Below, piece by piece: positions 9,477-18,196 of a stretch of 53,163 bases of DNA. The notes under the pieces were generated by a model, which did no database searches, was not told the DNA's origin, and saw only the letters and a program-made list of their open reading frames with translations. The DNA comes from Hyphomicrobiaceae bacterium (GTDB lineage: Bacteria; Pseudomonadota; Alphaproteobacteria; Rhizobiales; Devosiaceae), in assembly GCA_020638065.1 (NCBI GenBank), contig JACKJG010000017.1:1-53163 (forward strand), written 5' to 3'. Both the position numbers and the translations under genes were made by a program. Numbering within the stretch: the stretch's first letter is position 1; each line of letters starts with the position of its first letter.

Positions 9477-10424
9477 ATGAGTCGACTCACTTACGATCCC
9501 GAAATCCACTACTCAAGCCGCGACTTTCCCAAAGGCTTGGTCAAACGATATGGAAACCTCAACACGACATGGGAAGAATTGCTTTGGGCCGCACTTACGA
9601 TCGGACGGCCAAACACTGCATATGTCTTCCAACACGGAGAGGCTTCGCTCCATGAGGCGCTCTTTCGACTTTCGCTCGTTAAAATGGCGCTGGAACAAGG
9701 CCCTTACAGCCGCCGTCTGCTGCGTAGCAATGCATTCCGGACGCTTGATCCAACGGAGAAGGGAGCGGTCAGCTATTTCTTAGGGATGGCCGTCTGCAAG
9801 CTATTTGCGAGCCGACTGTTGAACACTCCCTGGCTCCTGCATCTCGACGTTTTCAGAGACCAGTTGAATCCTGCAATTCAAGGTGCGCGGTCCAGACCCG
9901 ACCTTGTCGGACAGGACGCGATCGGTAATTGGCACGCATTCGAGACGAAAGGCCGTTCGAGCGTGCCGAGTTCAGAGGACAAACTGAAGGCCAAGGCGCA
10001 GGCTCAACGCCTCGTGTCAGTCGATGGCTCGTCCTGTTCCCTGCACATCGGTTCGTTTGCGTTCTTTCGACAAGATGAACTGGAATTCTATTGGCGCGAC
10101 CCTGAGCCGGAAGAGCCGGAGAAACTGGAGCCGATTGAGATTAGGGTCGCGGAGGGGGATTGGGCAACCTACTACGCCCTAGCGTTGGCTCTGGCTTCTG
10201 AACCTGGGAGCCAATTCCTTTCCACCCAAGCTGAGGAAATCGACCTCAAAGTCGATATTCATCCCAAGGTGTATGCGCTGCTTCTAGAGGGTCAATGGGC
10301 TGCGGCGCGGACTTTCGTCACTGAGTACCGGCAAACGCTAGAATCGGAAGGTTACCAGCCAGACGGAATTCGCGTTGCCGCAGGTGAATCGTGGCGGCAT
10401 CGCTTCAAGACGACGAAAGGCTAG
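9477..10424 (+). CDS. PD-(D/E)XK-like protein following hsdS
   Basis: The protein has 315 residues and I do not recognise its family. Residues 140-158 read RPDLVGQ...WHAFETKGRSS, with an aspartate (D142), a 13-residue gap and an E-x-K (E156, K158), followed by a Lys/Gln-rich helix. This is the core spacing of PD-(D/E)XK nucleases. The N-terminal third is helical without clear motifs; the C-terminal third has an acidic stretch (EPEEPEKLEP). It starts 8 bases after hsdS in the same direction, so it is probably part of the operon and may be an accessory nuclease or effector (inference). Gene reality is likely; the nuclease assignment is tentative. Confidence 0.65.
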   Translation: MSRLTYDPEIHYSSRDFPKGLVKRYGNLNTTWEELLWAALTIGRPNTAYVFQHGEASLHEALFRLSLVKMALEQGPYSRRLLRSNAFRTLDPTEKGAVSYFLGMAVCKLFASRLLNTPWLLHLDVFRDQLNPAIQGARSRPDLVGQDAIGNWHAFETKGRSSVPSSEDKLKAKAQAQRLVSVDGSSCSLHIGSFAFFRQDELEFYWRDPEPEEPEKLEPIEIRVAEGDWATYYALALALASEPGSQFLSTQAEEIDLKVDIHPKVYALLLEGQWAAARTFVTEYRQTLESEGYQPDGIRVAAGESWRHRFKTTKG

Positions 10425-10587
10425 TTTGAAGGCTCAGAAGTGGCATGGCCGCCTCAAAGCGGATTTCGACAACGGCAAGCACTACTACGATTTGCACCGC
10501 ATCGCGATCCGACGGCCAACTCTGCCAGACTCTGCCCCAGCAGCCGACGATTTGTCTTGGCACCGGGAGCATCGATATCTGGGGTAG
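10425..10587 (+). pseudogene. C-terminal remnant of an HNH endonuclease
   Basis: In the frame ending at TAG 10585-10587 the translation reads ...WHGRLKADFDNGKHYYDLH...LPDSAPAADDLSWHREHRYLG. This matches the usual C-terminal tail of stand-alone HNH restriction endonucleases: a DFDNGxxYYxLHG-like stretch, then a proline-rich segment, then LxWHRExxY. No HNH core precedes it; upstream in this frame it runs into the end of the preceding gene. It is therefore best read as the 3' scrap of a lost endonuclease gene. Confidence 0.55.
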
Positions 10588-10658
10588 TGGCGCGTGTCGC
10601 TGCGAACTTATCCCCGCGCTTCCGGCTCGGCTTATTCTCCTATCAAAGGAGAAAGCTA

Positions 10659-10928
10659 ATGAGATCTAATCCGAAACTTGAACGCGCAAAAGCCACGGCG
10701 CAGTTGCTCAACGGAATCGCGGTGTCGCTGATTTCTTTTGGGATCGTTGTGCCACTGCTGACGAAGCTGCCCGTCTCGGTAAGTCTGGTGATGGCGCTGT
10801 TGGGCGCCGGTGCACTGCACTTTGTGGCTCGAGGGTTTTCTGGGAAAATGGTGAACAGATTTCAGGACCCTCAACCAAAATGCGACCGGTGCAAATCTCA
10901 TGGATTTAATTGTGATCTGCGAGATTAA
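10659..10928 (+). CDS. Small membrane protein with cysteine-rich tail
   Basis: The 89-residue protein starts at ATG 10659, 7 bases after a strong AAAGGAG site. A longer in-frame start at 10440 is rejected because it has no such site and would translate the HNH scrap in another frame. Residues about 15-36 (LLNGIAVSLISFGIVVPLL) and 38-58 form two hydrophobic helices, so it is likely a hairpin in the inner membrane. The tail after residue 70 contains CDRCxxxxFNC, a possible metal or redox site facing the cytoplasm. I do not recognise a family. Its place between the hsd operon and the RloC-like ATPase makes a membrane role in defence possible but unproven. Confidence 0.7.
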   Translation: MRSNPKLERAKATAQLLNGIAVSLISFGIVVPLLTKLPVSVSLVMALLGAGALHFVARGFSGKMVNRFQDPQPKCDRCKSHGFNCDLRD

Positions 10929-11009
10929 TCCAATGTGGATAGGCCATTGGCAGCGCCCGATTCCAACAATGGGCGGGAAGCGGTCATTGATGTAGAATGA
11001 ATAACTGAA

Positions 11010-13691
11010 ATGGGACCGCGAGCTGACGGGCAGCTTGCCACTGGCAAAACATTCTTGGGAATTCACGCAATGCATGCTCTTGGCACCGGAGACGACGGTT
11101 TGGCGGCGGCGCAAGCAGTTGTTGAAGAACGTCCGCAGACAACAATCTGGAGCGAATTGAACGCGTGGGGCAAGTCCATGGCAGACTGGCAGCGCTACAT
11201 AATCTCCCACGCTGTAAGAGACGGCAAGCTCACCGATGTCCGTATTGGGGAAGCCTATCGATTGTTTCTGCGGGACAGGAAACTTGATAATGGTGATGAA
11301 GAGCTGCCGAACGTTCCCGACTCGGTTACGGGACGTGTGGCTGCGGAGGGAACGCCCCTAGCGCTGCATGCCTTAAAGTCACTGAAGAATGTCAATGCCA
11401 TCCCCGAGGTGTCGCGCGTGACTTTCGGCCCTCAACTGACCGTCATCTACGGGCACAACGGCGCCGGAAAGAGCGGCTTTGCACGCATTCTTTCGTGTGC
11501 TTGTTTCAGTCGCTCCAGTCCTCGGATTATTGGCAACATCTACGATGATGATGCGCCCGATGCGCCGGCAACCGCCCAGTTCGTTGTAGATCGAGGTAAC
11601 TGCATCAATGAGGATATCTCCTTCACCGATGGTGACGAGCATGATGACCTCAAACGGATCAGCGTCTTCGATTCCTCCGTCGCCCGCATTCACTTAGCCA
11701 AAGAGAACGAGTTGGGCTTCCAGCCCGCTGGCTTCGACGTATTCGATGAAGCCATCCGTGCCATTGACCTTATCACTCAAAAGCTTGAAGCGGATATCAA
11801 AACGAAGACGCGGCTAAACAAGTTCGACCAGCTTTTCGCCGACCCAGGACCTGTTGCTGACAAGATTGCTTCGTTGAATGCGGAGTCCGACATTGCTGAG
11901 CTTCGGGCGCTCGCAGCCTTTGGCGATGCCGAAAAAGAGCGATTGGATGAGGTAACAAGGCAGGAACAGGAGCTTGTCGCCAAATCTCCCGTTGAAACTC
12001 TCAAAGCCCTTGCGACCGCAAAGACCGATATTGGTACTCTTGAGAGGAAGGTCCGGGGGCTCGCTTCTGCCCTCGGCAACACGGCGTGCGACAGAGTACG
12101 CAGACTGATCGATGGCCACAAAGCTGCGCTGTTGGAGGCAGTAAAGGCCGGAAGCGAAACAGTCTCCCATCCCCAGTTGAGTCAAACGGGCTCAGCCGAC
12201 TGGGACAATTTCGTGCTCGCGAGCCGAAAGCTGGGGCAATCCGAGGTAGGTACCTATCCGGCAGAAGGTGATCCCTGTTTACTTTGCCATCGTCCTCTAG
12301 ATGTCCCGTCCGCTTCGTTAATTAGCCGCATGTGGGGCTATCTTGATCATGACGCTCGAAAGGCCGCCGTCGTCGCCGACGAGGAACTAAATCGCTACGC
12401 GGCCCAACTCAAGGCGCTCGATTGCGCTTTACTGCCCGGTGAGAGTCGCATTCGAGCTGACCTTTCCAAGATTAATCCGGCATTGGTAGGCGAGCTTGAG
12501 GCCGCCTCCGTGAAATTTGACGAACGGTGCAAGTCGCTCGTTGCTGCCCTTGAACAAGGTGCGGTCGACCTCGTCCCTACCGGAGATCTTGCCTTTCCAG
12601 AAGAAGCCCTTGGAAAAGCGCTGGGGGATATTGAAGCGCAGGATATTGCGCTCCGTGAAGGTAAATTCGACGAGCTTCTCACCAAGCTAAAGTCAGAACA
12701 CATTGCCCTTCGGCAGAGACAAGTGCTGAGCAGGAACATCGATGACGTGGTTGCTTTCGTCGAAGATCGAGCCTGGATTGAGAAAGCTGTCAACTCTCGT
12801 CCCAACACTCGATTCGTCACGGACCGACAGAAGGTCGTTTTCGAGAGGTTGATCGAAGGCAACTACAAGGACCGTCTGAAGGACGAGTGCGTCAAGCTCG
12901 AATGCTCGCTGCCATTCGAATTCAAAGCCCGGGGGAGCGCTGGGAAGACTCTTCGTGGCCTCAAAGCAAAAGGGGGTCACAAGCCGGAAGACATTTTCAG
13001 TGAGGGGGAACAGCGGGCGCTGTCGCTCGCGGATTTTCTCACAGAGGTGAATCTCAATCCCACCAGTGCCGCCATTGTTCTCGATGACCCCGTCACATCG
13101 CTCGACCATCGGCGAAAGCGGGCAATTGCCAAACGGCTCGCTGAAGAAGCATCTGCGAGACAAGTGATCGTCTTCACGCATGACCTTGTATTCCTGACGC
13201 TGCTATCTGACCAAGCCGAAACCGCTGGCTGCGAAGTCATGAGCCACTGGGTACAGTGCTTAGAAGGTGTTCCCGGATTTGTGAGAATCGAAGACACGCC
13301 AGCCAATAGTAGGGTTTATCGCAAGACCACCAAGGCGAAGGAATTTCTGCAGCAAGCCAAGCAGGCCGATGGCGGCGACCGGGTTGATTTGGTTCGGAGC
13401 GGCGCAGGGGCGCTCCGCCGTACAGTTGAAGAAGTGGTCATTTTACACCTGTTCAAAGACACTGTGCGTCGGTGGGATGAACAGGTCAGGTTGGGTGCAT
13501 TGGCCAAAATCAGTTGGTCAAACGACTTAGCAGACGAGATTGTTGCCTTGCAGGATGACACCTCTCGGCTCCTGGAGGGCCACTCAAACTCAGATGAATT
13601 TGCAGGCGAAATGCCGGACGTGGACGATCTGGAAAAGCTGATCGCCCGCGTGGATGATGTGATTGACAAAGCCAAAGCTCAACGCAACTGA
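11010..13691 (+). CDS. RloC-like AAA_13/SMC-type ATPase, candidate anticodon nuclease
   Basis: The 893-residue protein has a split ABC/SMC ATPase head. Walker A is GHNGAGKSG (148-156), the signature is SEGEQRALSL (663-672), Walker B is IVLDDPVTSLD (689-699) and the H-loop is FTHD (722-725). Between them lies a coiled-coil-like stretch (about 250-620) interrupted by CLLC (C423, C426), which resembles a zinc hook. After the head, R804-x3-E808 and H858 follow the R-E-H order of the RloC/PrrC anticodon nuclease site. RloC is known to be linked to type I restriction loci and to cut tRNA after DNA damage. The nuclease role here is inference. The start is uncertain: ATG 11010 has no clear ribosome site, and ATG 11070 is an alternative. 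Confidence 0.75.
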   Translation: MGPRADGQLATGKTFLGIHAMHALGTGDDGLAAAQAVVEERPQTTIWSELNAWGKSMADWQRYIISHAVRDGKLTDVRIGEAYRLFLRDRKLDNGDEELPNVPDSVTGRVAAEGTPLALHALKSLKNVNAIPEVSRVTFGPQLTVIYGHNGAGKSGFARILSCACFSRSSPRIIGNIYDDDAPDAPATAQFVVDRGNCINEDISFTDGDEHDDLKRISVFDSSVARIHLAKENELGFQPAGFDVFDEAIRAIDLITQKLEADIKTKTRLNKFDQLFADPGPVADKIASLNAESDIAELRALAAFGDAEKERLDEVTRQEQELVAKSPVETLKALATAKTDIGTLERKVRGLASALGNTACDRVRRLIDGHKAALLEAVKAGSETVSHPQLSQTGSADWDNFVLASRKLGQSEVGTYPAEGDPCLLCHRPLDVPSASLISRMWGYLDHDARKAAVVADEELNRYAAQLKALDCALLPGESRIRADLSKINPALVGELEAASVKFDERCKSLVAALEQGAVDLVPTGDLAFPEEALGKALGDIEAQDIALREGKFDELLTKLKSEHIALRQRQVLSRNIDDVVAFVEDRAWIEKAVNSRPNTRFVTDRQKVVFERLIEGNYKDRLKDECVKLECSLPFEFKARGSAGKTLRGLKAKGGHKPEDIFSEGEQRALSLADFLTEVNLNPTSAAIVLDDPVTSLDHRRKRAIAKRLAEEASARQVIVFTHDLVFLTLLSDQAETAGCEVMSHWVQCLEGVPGFVRIEDTPANSRVYRKTTKAKEFLQQAKQADGGDRVDLVRSGAGALRRTVEEVVILHLFKDTVRRWDEQVRLGALAKISWSNDLADEIVALQDDTSRLLEGHSNSDEFAGEMPDVDDLEKLIARVDDVIDKAKAQRN

Positions 13692-14460
13692 GACCTAACA
13701 ACGGCCAGCATAGATATCGATTTCATTCTCGCGCGGGCTTTCAAAGCTGTCCACCTGCCTAAAGTCACCCACACGAAGGGTATCGCTCCAGCGGATTCAG
13801 GGATCATGCATTTAAACCAATCGGTTGCGTTTCAACTGACCGGGAGCAATATCGCCCGCGTGAATTGAAACATCGCGAACAAGATCGAGAGGTTTCCAGC
13901 TTCTGGCGCGATCGTGTCCAGAGAACGCTGGCAATGCGTCAGGCGAAGCTCGCGAGTTGTCCGCCAAATTTGGCCGTCCAAGATGACCCATCAAATCAGC
14001 GCTCAATTGCTTGTCATTCCGCAGTCTCAGACAACTCAGATTCAACCCAATCGTGAAAAGTGCCGAACGTTCCAAGAGTTACCTTTCACTCAATGGCGTC
14101 TCTGAAAATACAGCAATAACAAGGACTTGATGGCGGTGGATGAAGTCCGAGGCGAACTAGTCTTTGTCAAGCGACTCTTAGATAGTTCGTGACTGGCGGA
14201 TGTGCCAAGAGCTTCAAGTGCGCTGCATCCTTTCAGGCTCGACGATCTGCGCTCTGGGAATCAACAGCTCTTCCGCCACAGATGTTCTGGATCATTGATT
14301 TCTCCCGCTTCAGCAACCGATTTTTGCGTTGGATGCGGATTCACTCAGCTAGCCCGCAGCCAACAATTGCTGGGCATCGCGCCGCATGGTGTCTTCGGCG
14401 CGCTCAGCTTTGTCGCCGCGCCCTGCTCTCCAAAGGTCGTGTAAAGTGCATGCTTTTACA
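13692..14460. other. Intergenic region without a supported gene
   Basis: About 770 bases separate the RloC-like gene from the ABC operon, whose last gene ends at 14461 on the other strand. Open frames of 60-118 codons on both strands have no ribosome site or recognisable motif. This marks the transition from the defence island to metabolic genes. Confidence 0.5.
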
Positions 14461-15195
14461 CTACTGACCCAACTCGGCTTTGAGGAAAGACCGCAGTTCG
14501 GAAGTTTGCGGCTCGGCAAACAAACTGTCGGATGGACCTTGCTCATGAATAATTCCGTCGCGCATGTAAATGGTACGATCAGCCACACGGCGAGCGAATC
14601 TCATCTCGTGGGTTACAAGAATCATGGTCATACCCTGTGCGGCAAGGTCCTCAATCGCGGCGAGTACTTCTTCAGTCAGCTCCGGATCGAGAGCGGACGT
14701 GACTTCGTCGAACAGCATCACTACGGGCTGCATGGCCAATGACCGGGCAATTGCCACGCGTTGCTGCTGCCCGCCGGAAAGCATATCAGGATATGAGTCG
14801 AACCGATCCCCAAGACCAACAAGATCAAGACACCGCTGCGCTTCGATTCTCGCTTCCGATTTGCTCAGCCTTTTGACCTGAACTGGAGCGAGCATAATGT
14901 TTTCACCAGCAGTGAGATGAGGGAACAGGTTGTATCCTTGAAATACGATGCCGACATCGCGGCGCAACGCCCGCAATTCCGCAGCATTGTATGACATTCT
15001 GTGACCCGCGATTGCGATAGCGCCTTCATCAATCATTTCCAGACCGTTGAGGCAGCGCAACAGCGTGCTTTTACCCGAGCCGCTACGGCCGATTAGCGCT
15101 ACTACCTCACCAGCCTCCACACTCATCGAGACACCTTTTAGGACCTCCAACGAGCCAAATCTTTTGCGAATGTTTTCGACTTGTATGACGCTCAT
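14461..15195 (-). CDS. Polar amino acid ABC transporter ATP-binding protein
   Basis: The 244-residue ATPase of the GlnQ/HisP type powers import through the two permeases encoded upstream. Walker A is GRSGSGKST, the Q-loop lies in VFQGYNLFPHLT, the signature is LSGGQQQRVAIARSLA, Walker B is VMLFDEVTSALDPE and the H-loop is VTHEM. The pattern LFPHLTAGENI and the overall length are typical of polar amino acid importers. It is the last gene of the operon; a hairpin at 15215-15245 separates it from the binding-protein gene. The substrate cannot be told from the ATPase. Confidence 0.93.
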   Translation of the reverse strand: MSVIQVENIRKRFGSLEVLKGVSMSVEAGEVVALIGRSGSGKSTLLRCLNGLEMIDEGAIAIAGHRMSYNAAELRALRRDVGIVFQGYNLFPHLTAGENIMLAPVQVKRLSKSEARIEAQRCLDLVGLGDRFDSYPDMLSGGQQQRVAIARSLAMQPVVMLFDEVTSALDPELTEEVLAAIEDLAAQGMTMILVTHEMRFARRVADRTIYMRDGIIHEQGPSDSLFAEPQTSELRSFLKAELGQ

Positions 15196-15214
15196 TTCAA
15201 ATCTTCTCGGTTAG

Positions 15215-15245
15215 ACGCACGGGCATCTGTAGGACGCCCGTGCGT
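15215..15245 (-). terminator. Intercistronic hairpin between binding protein and ATPase genes
   Basis: A perfect 10-bp stem (ACGCACGGGC paired with GCCCGTGCGT) encloses an 11-base loop. It lies in the 63-base gap between two genes of the same operon. There is no clear T-run, so partial termination or protection of the upstream mRNA is likelier than full termination. This is a common way to express the binding protein above the ATPase. Confidence 0.55.
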
Positions 15246-15258
15246 ACGAGCCCTGACC

Positions 15259-16047
15259 TCAGAATGAGGGGAGCTCCGGGAGGTCCGTCTTCATCCATTT
15301 GCGATAAATCTCAGCCAACTCGCCACTTTGTTCGTGCACGAACAGAACAGTGTTCAACCAGTGGACCAATTCCATCTCGCCCTGACGAACGCCAACACCA
15401 TAAAAGCTTTCCAGATAGGTCACCTTCTCAGCAAAATTCCGATCTGGATAGCGCTCTTGGAGCTCCGCAGCGATGAAGTTCACGGTGCCAATGGCATCCA
15501 CCTGCCCTGCCACCAAGGCGTTCAACGTGGTGCTATCATCTTCGAAACGAACGAGTTCCATTCCCTCAATGCCCGCATCAGAGAGGATTCGTTCGTGGGC
15601 CGTGCCGCGTGGAACACCAACGATCAGTCCGGTGAGATCGTCAAGACTCTCGATCTGAACGTCTTCTGGAGCAATGATAATCGACTTGTGTCCACCATAG
15701 GGGTTGGAAAAAGCAACAGAGAGAGCGCGTTCCGGATAAATGCCAAAACTTGCAACTACAAAATCCACTTTGCCGGTTTGCAGCGAAGGAATACGGCTCT
15801 GTCCCGTGACTGGAACTAGCTCGAGTTCGATGCCTAGATCGTTTGCCAGCAGTTTGGCGATGTCCACATCAAGGCCATCAGGTTCCATACTGGCGTTGGT
15901 GATGCCGAATGGTGGGACGGAAAGATCGACACCGATGCGGACAGTGCCGCGTTGGAGAAGATCGTCGATTGAGGTGGCGTATGCCTGAACAGCACTTAGA
16001 GCAAGCAGGGCACCCACCAGAGGTATGAGAAGTGATTTCAGTCTCAT
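15259..16047 (-). CDS. Amino-acid-type ABC transporter substrate-binding protein
   Basis: The 262-residue periplasmic receptor starts at ATG 16047, with AAAGGA 7 bases upstream; a longer frame to 16077 is not needed. A signal peptide is clear: MRLK, then a hydrophobic stretch (SLLIPLVGALLALSAV), then AYA before the mature TSIDDLLQRG. The mature part follows the SBP_bac_3 family (VRIGVDLSVPPFGITN; LDVDIAKLLANDLGIELELVPVTGQSRIPSLQTGKVD begins the two-lobe fold). In this family the ligand is usually an amino acid or small polar compound. The acidic/aromatic pocket does not allow me to name the ligand. Confidence 0.92.
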   Translation of the reverse strand: MRLKSLLIPLVGALLALSAVQAYATSIDDLLQRGTVRIGVDLSVPPFGITNASMEPDGLDVDIAKLLANDLGIELELVPVTGQSRIPSLQTGKVDFVVASFGIYPERALSVAFSNPYGGHKSIIIAPEDVQIESLDDLTGLIVGVPRGTAHERILSDAGIEGMELVRFEDDSTTLNALVAGQVDAIGTVNFIAAELQERYPDRNFAEKVTYLESFYGVGVRQGEMELVHWLNTVLFVHEQSGELAEIYRKWMKTDLPELPSF

Positions 16048-16094
16048 GGATATTCCTTTCACATTGCGTTTGGGCACTTAGGTCGAGTGGCCCA

Positions 16095-16760
16095 CTAGCC
16101 GCGCGAAGGCCCTTTCGTGCGGCCGGGGCTGCGGGTTTCTAGCCATTGGCTGAACCGCGACAGGGGGAAACAGATGAGGAAGTAGAGAAGAGCAACACAC
16201 ACATATGCCTTCATCGGCTCGAATGTTGCATTGCTAACCAATTGCCCCGCCCGGGTGATTTCAACGAAACCTATGATCGAGGCTAGTGAAGTCTCTTTGA
16301 CGATCTGAACGAGATAGCCCACCGTTGAAGGAAGTGCGATGCGAACGGCTTGCGGTGCAATCACGAAGCGAAGCACCTTGGATTGGGGCAGCGCCAGAGC
16401 CTCCGCACTTTCCCACTGCGCTTTAGGGATGGCGCGCAAGGCGCTTTCCCATATGGCTCCTAGGAATGCACTTGCATTCAGGGTGAGCGCAATTCCCGCT
16501 GCAAACAGGGCGTTCAGCTCGATTCCAAACAAGGACGGTGCGTAGTAACACAGAAACATCAACACCAGCAGGGGCGTTCCCTGTACCACCTGGATATAAC
16601 CGGATACCGCGAGACGAATGTAGCGGGATCGAGAGATGCGCAGCAGCGCAACTGCAATTCCAGCAATGCCTCCACCAAAGAAGGCCAGTGCGGTCAGCGT
16701 CAAAGTCCACTGCAGCGCAAAAACGATGAACAGGACTTCGGCATTGCCGAATTCGCGCAT
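16095..16760 (-). CDS. Amino acid ABC transporter permease
   Basis: The 221-residue inner-membrane protein belongs to the His/Glu/Gln/Arg/opine permease family. It has about five hydrophobic segments, VQGTPLLVLMFLCYY typical of the family, and an EAA loop (ESAEALALPQSKVLRFVIAPQAVRIALPS, split here for length) that docks the ATPase. It is separated from the other permease gene by one base and forms the heterodimeric channel with it. Charged residues at the C-terminus (RSPGRTKGPSRG) face the cytoplasm. Confidence 0.92.
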   Translation of the reverse strand: MREFGNAEVLFIVFALQWTLTLTALAFFGGGIAGIAVALLRISRSRYIRLAVSGYIQVVQGTPLLVLMFLCYYAPSLFGIELNALFAAGIALTLNASAFLGAIWESALRAIPKAQWESAEALALPQSKVLRFVIAPQAVRIALPSTVGYLVQIVKETSLASIIGFVEITRAGQLVSNATFEPMKAYVCVALLYFLICFPLSRFSQWLETRSPGRTKGPSRG

Positions 16761-16761
16761 C

Positions 16762-17448
16762 TCAAACCCTCCCCAGGAATCGCTGGCGGGAACGCTTGAA
16801 AACTATGAGCCCTACGGCATTTAGTAAGATGCGGAAGATGAAATTTAGACAAATATAGATCACTGCGATGACCAGATAGATTTCCATGGTGCGGAAGGTC
16901 TCTGAACTCGCGATCATCGCCACACCTGTAAGGTCTTCGACACCGACGGCAGACACTAAACTTGTCGCCAGCATCAGCAGCACTGACTGTGAAATGATAG
17001 GCGTCATCACCCGCTCTAGAGCCGGTGGCAAAATGACAAATCGCATCGTCTGGCCGCGGGTCAGGCCCAAGCTTTCGGCTGCTTCAATCTGGCTGGGATG
17101 GATGGACTCAATACCGGCACGCACAATTTCAGCAATATAGCCGCCATTGTTGAGCACGATGGCGACGAGCACAGATGTGAATGGCGATAAGCGTACTCCA
17201 AGACTCGGCAGGCCGAAAAAGATGACGAATATCTGCACCAGCATGGGTGTATTGCGCATTATCTCCACATAGATGCGCACTACAGCCCGTGGGAACAACG
17301 GTCCGCGCACTGAGATAATCGCGCAAGCGATGCCCAGTCCAAGCCCCCCAAAGATGCCCGCAAAAGACAGGAATAGAGTCAGTCCGAGGCCACCGAAGAA
17401 CTCGGGCAAGTAGTTCGCCAAAACTCCGAACTGAAAATTGTACTCCAT
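16762..17448 (-). CDS. Amino acid ABC transporter permease
   Basis: The 228-residue partner permease has the family's MRNTPMLVQIFVIFFGLPS segment near residues 63-82 and an EAA loop with EAAESLGLTRGQTMRFVILP. About five membrane helices are visible. It opens the transport part of the operon and lies 28 bases after the HD-domain gene. The two permeases differ clearly in sequence, so they form a heterodimer and are not a recent duplication. Confidence 0.92.
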   Translation of the reverse strand: MEYNFQFGVLANYLPEFFGGLGLTLFLSFAGIFGGLGLGIACAIISVRGPLFPRAVVRIYVEIMRNTPMLVQIFVIFFGLPSLGVRLSPFTSVLVAIVLNNGGYIAEIVRAGIESIHPSQIEAAESLGLTRGQTMRFVILPPALERVMTPIISQSVLLMLATSLVSAVGVEDLTGVAMIASSETFRTMEIYLVIAVIYICLNFIFRILLNAVGLIVFKRSRQRFLGRV

Positions 17449-17476
17449 TGCCTCCTACCTGACCTGAATCGACGAC

Positions 17477-18109
17477 TCAGATTTCGCCTATCGGCCGGAC
17501 CCGAATTGTCGGGCCCGCAAAGCCAATCGTATCGGGCTCGCAAAGACCTAAGGCTGCAGCCACATGCCACCAGGCATGGTCGGCCTGCCGTATTATGTAA
17601 CACTCAGTGCTGTGGCCGATGTGTGCGCCTTCGATCGAATGGCCCATACAGATGTGAGCGATTTCCTCTGGCAACCCGACAGAAAGACAAACGTGAACCC
17701 CATAAGCCGAATGGCGGAATGAAGGCTCACCATAGCGGTGCGGCCGAGCCTTCCATTGAGCAAGGCGCTCAGGGTCGAATTCCCAAGTCTTGCCAATATC
17801 GTGACACAATCCGCCCGCGAGGATGATGTCGCGATCCACATTGGCTTCGGGAAATGTGGCGCAAAATTCATCATAGATGCCCAGAGCCAGCCTGGTCACG
17901 CCCCGCAAATGAGCATCCTGAGCACCGCGAGTAAGAAGGAAAACACCTTTGCTTCCTTCACCGGGAATATCAGTCACCCGAGCAAAACTAGAATGGCCAA
18001 GGGCGAATTCCCACGCATCGACGACTTTCTCGCGAAGCTCGGCGGACGCGATATCGTCGATTTCAGGAAGGTCCTCTAAAATGTGCTTTCGAGATATAGG
18101 CTTCGTCAT
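17477..18109 (-). CDS. HD-domain phosphohydrolase-like protein
   Basis: The 210-residue cytoplasmic protein carries the metal ligands of an HD superfamily hydrolase: H67 (AQDAHLRG), H103-D104 (GLCHDIGK) and D177 (RQADHAW), with further histidines between. Such enzymes hydrolyse phosphate esters or nucleotides; some act on unusual small substrates. It is the first gene of the amino acid ABC operon and divergent from a LysR gene, so its substrate is probably the imported compound or a derivative (inference). I cannot assign a specific reaction. Confidence 0.8.
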   Translation of the reverse strand: MTKPISRKHILEDLPEIDDIASAELREKVVDAWEFALGHSSFARVTDIPGEGSKGVFLLTRGAQDAHLRGVTRLALGIYDEFCATFPEANVDRDIILAGGLCHDIGKTWEFDPERLAQWKARPHRYGEPSFRHSAYGVHVCLSVGLPEEIAHICMGHSIEGAHIGHSTECYIIRQADHAWWHVAAALGLCEPDTIGFAGPTIRVRPIGEI

Positions 18110-18196
18110 TGGCGTGCGTTGACCTGTTTCTGTGCTGCTTTGCGAAACCGTACAGGTTCAAGTCGGATTGATCCAATTGAAGCAATTGACGACTTT

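Noticed and set aside
10440..10658. N-terminal extension of the 89-residue membrane protein
   Set aside because: The strong AAAGGAG site 7 bases before ATG 10659 decides the start; the extension overlaps the HNH tail in another frame.
13812..14467. Several 60-118 codon frames between the RloC-like gene and the ABC operon
   Set aside because: They overlap each other on both strands and have no start signals or family likeness.
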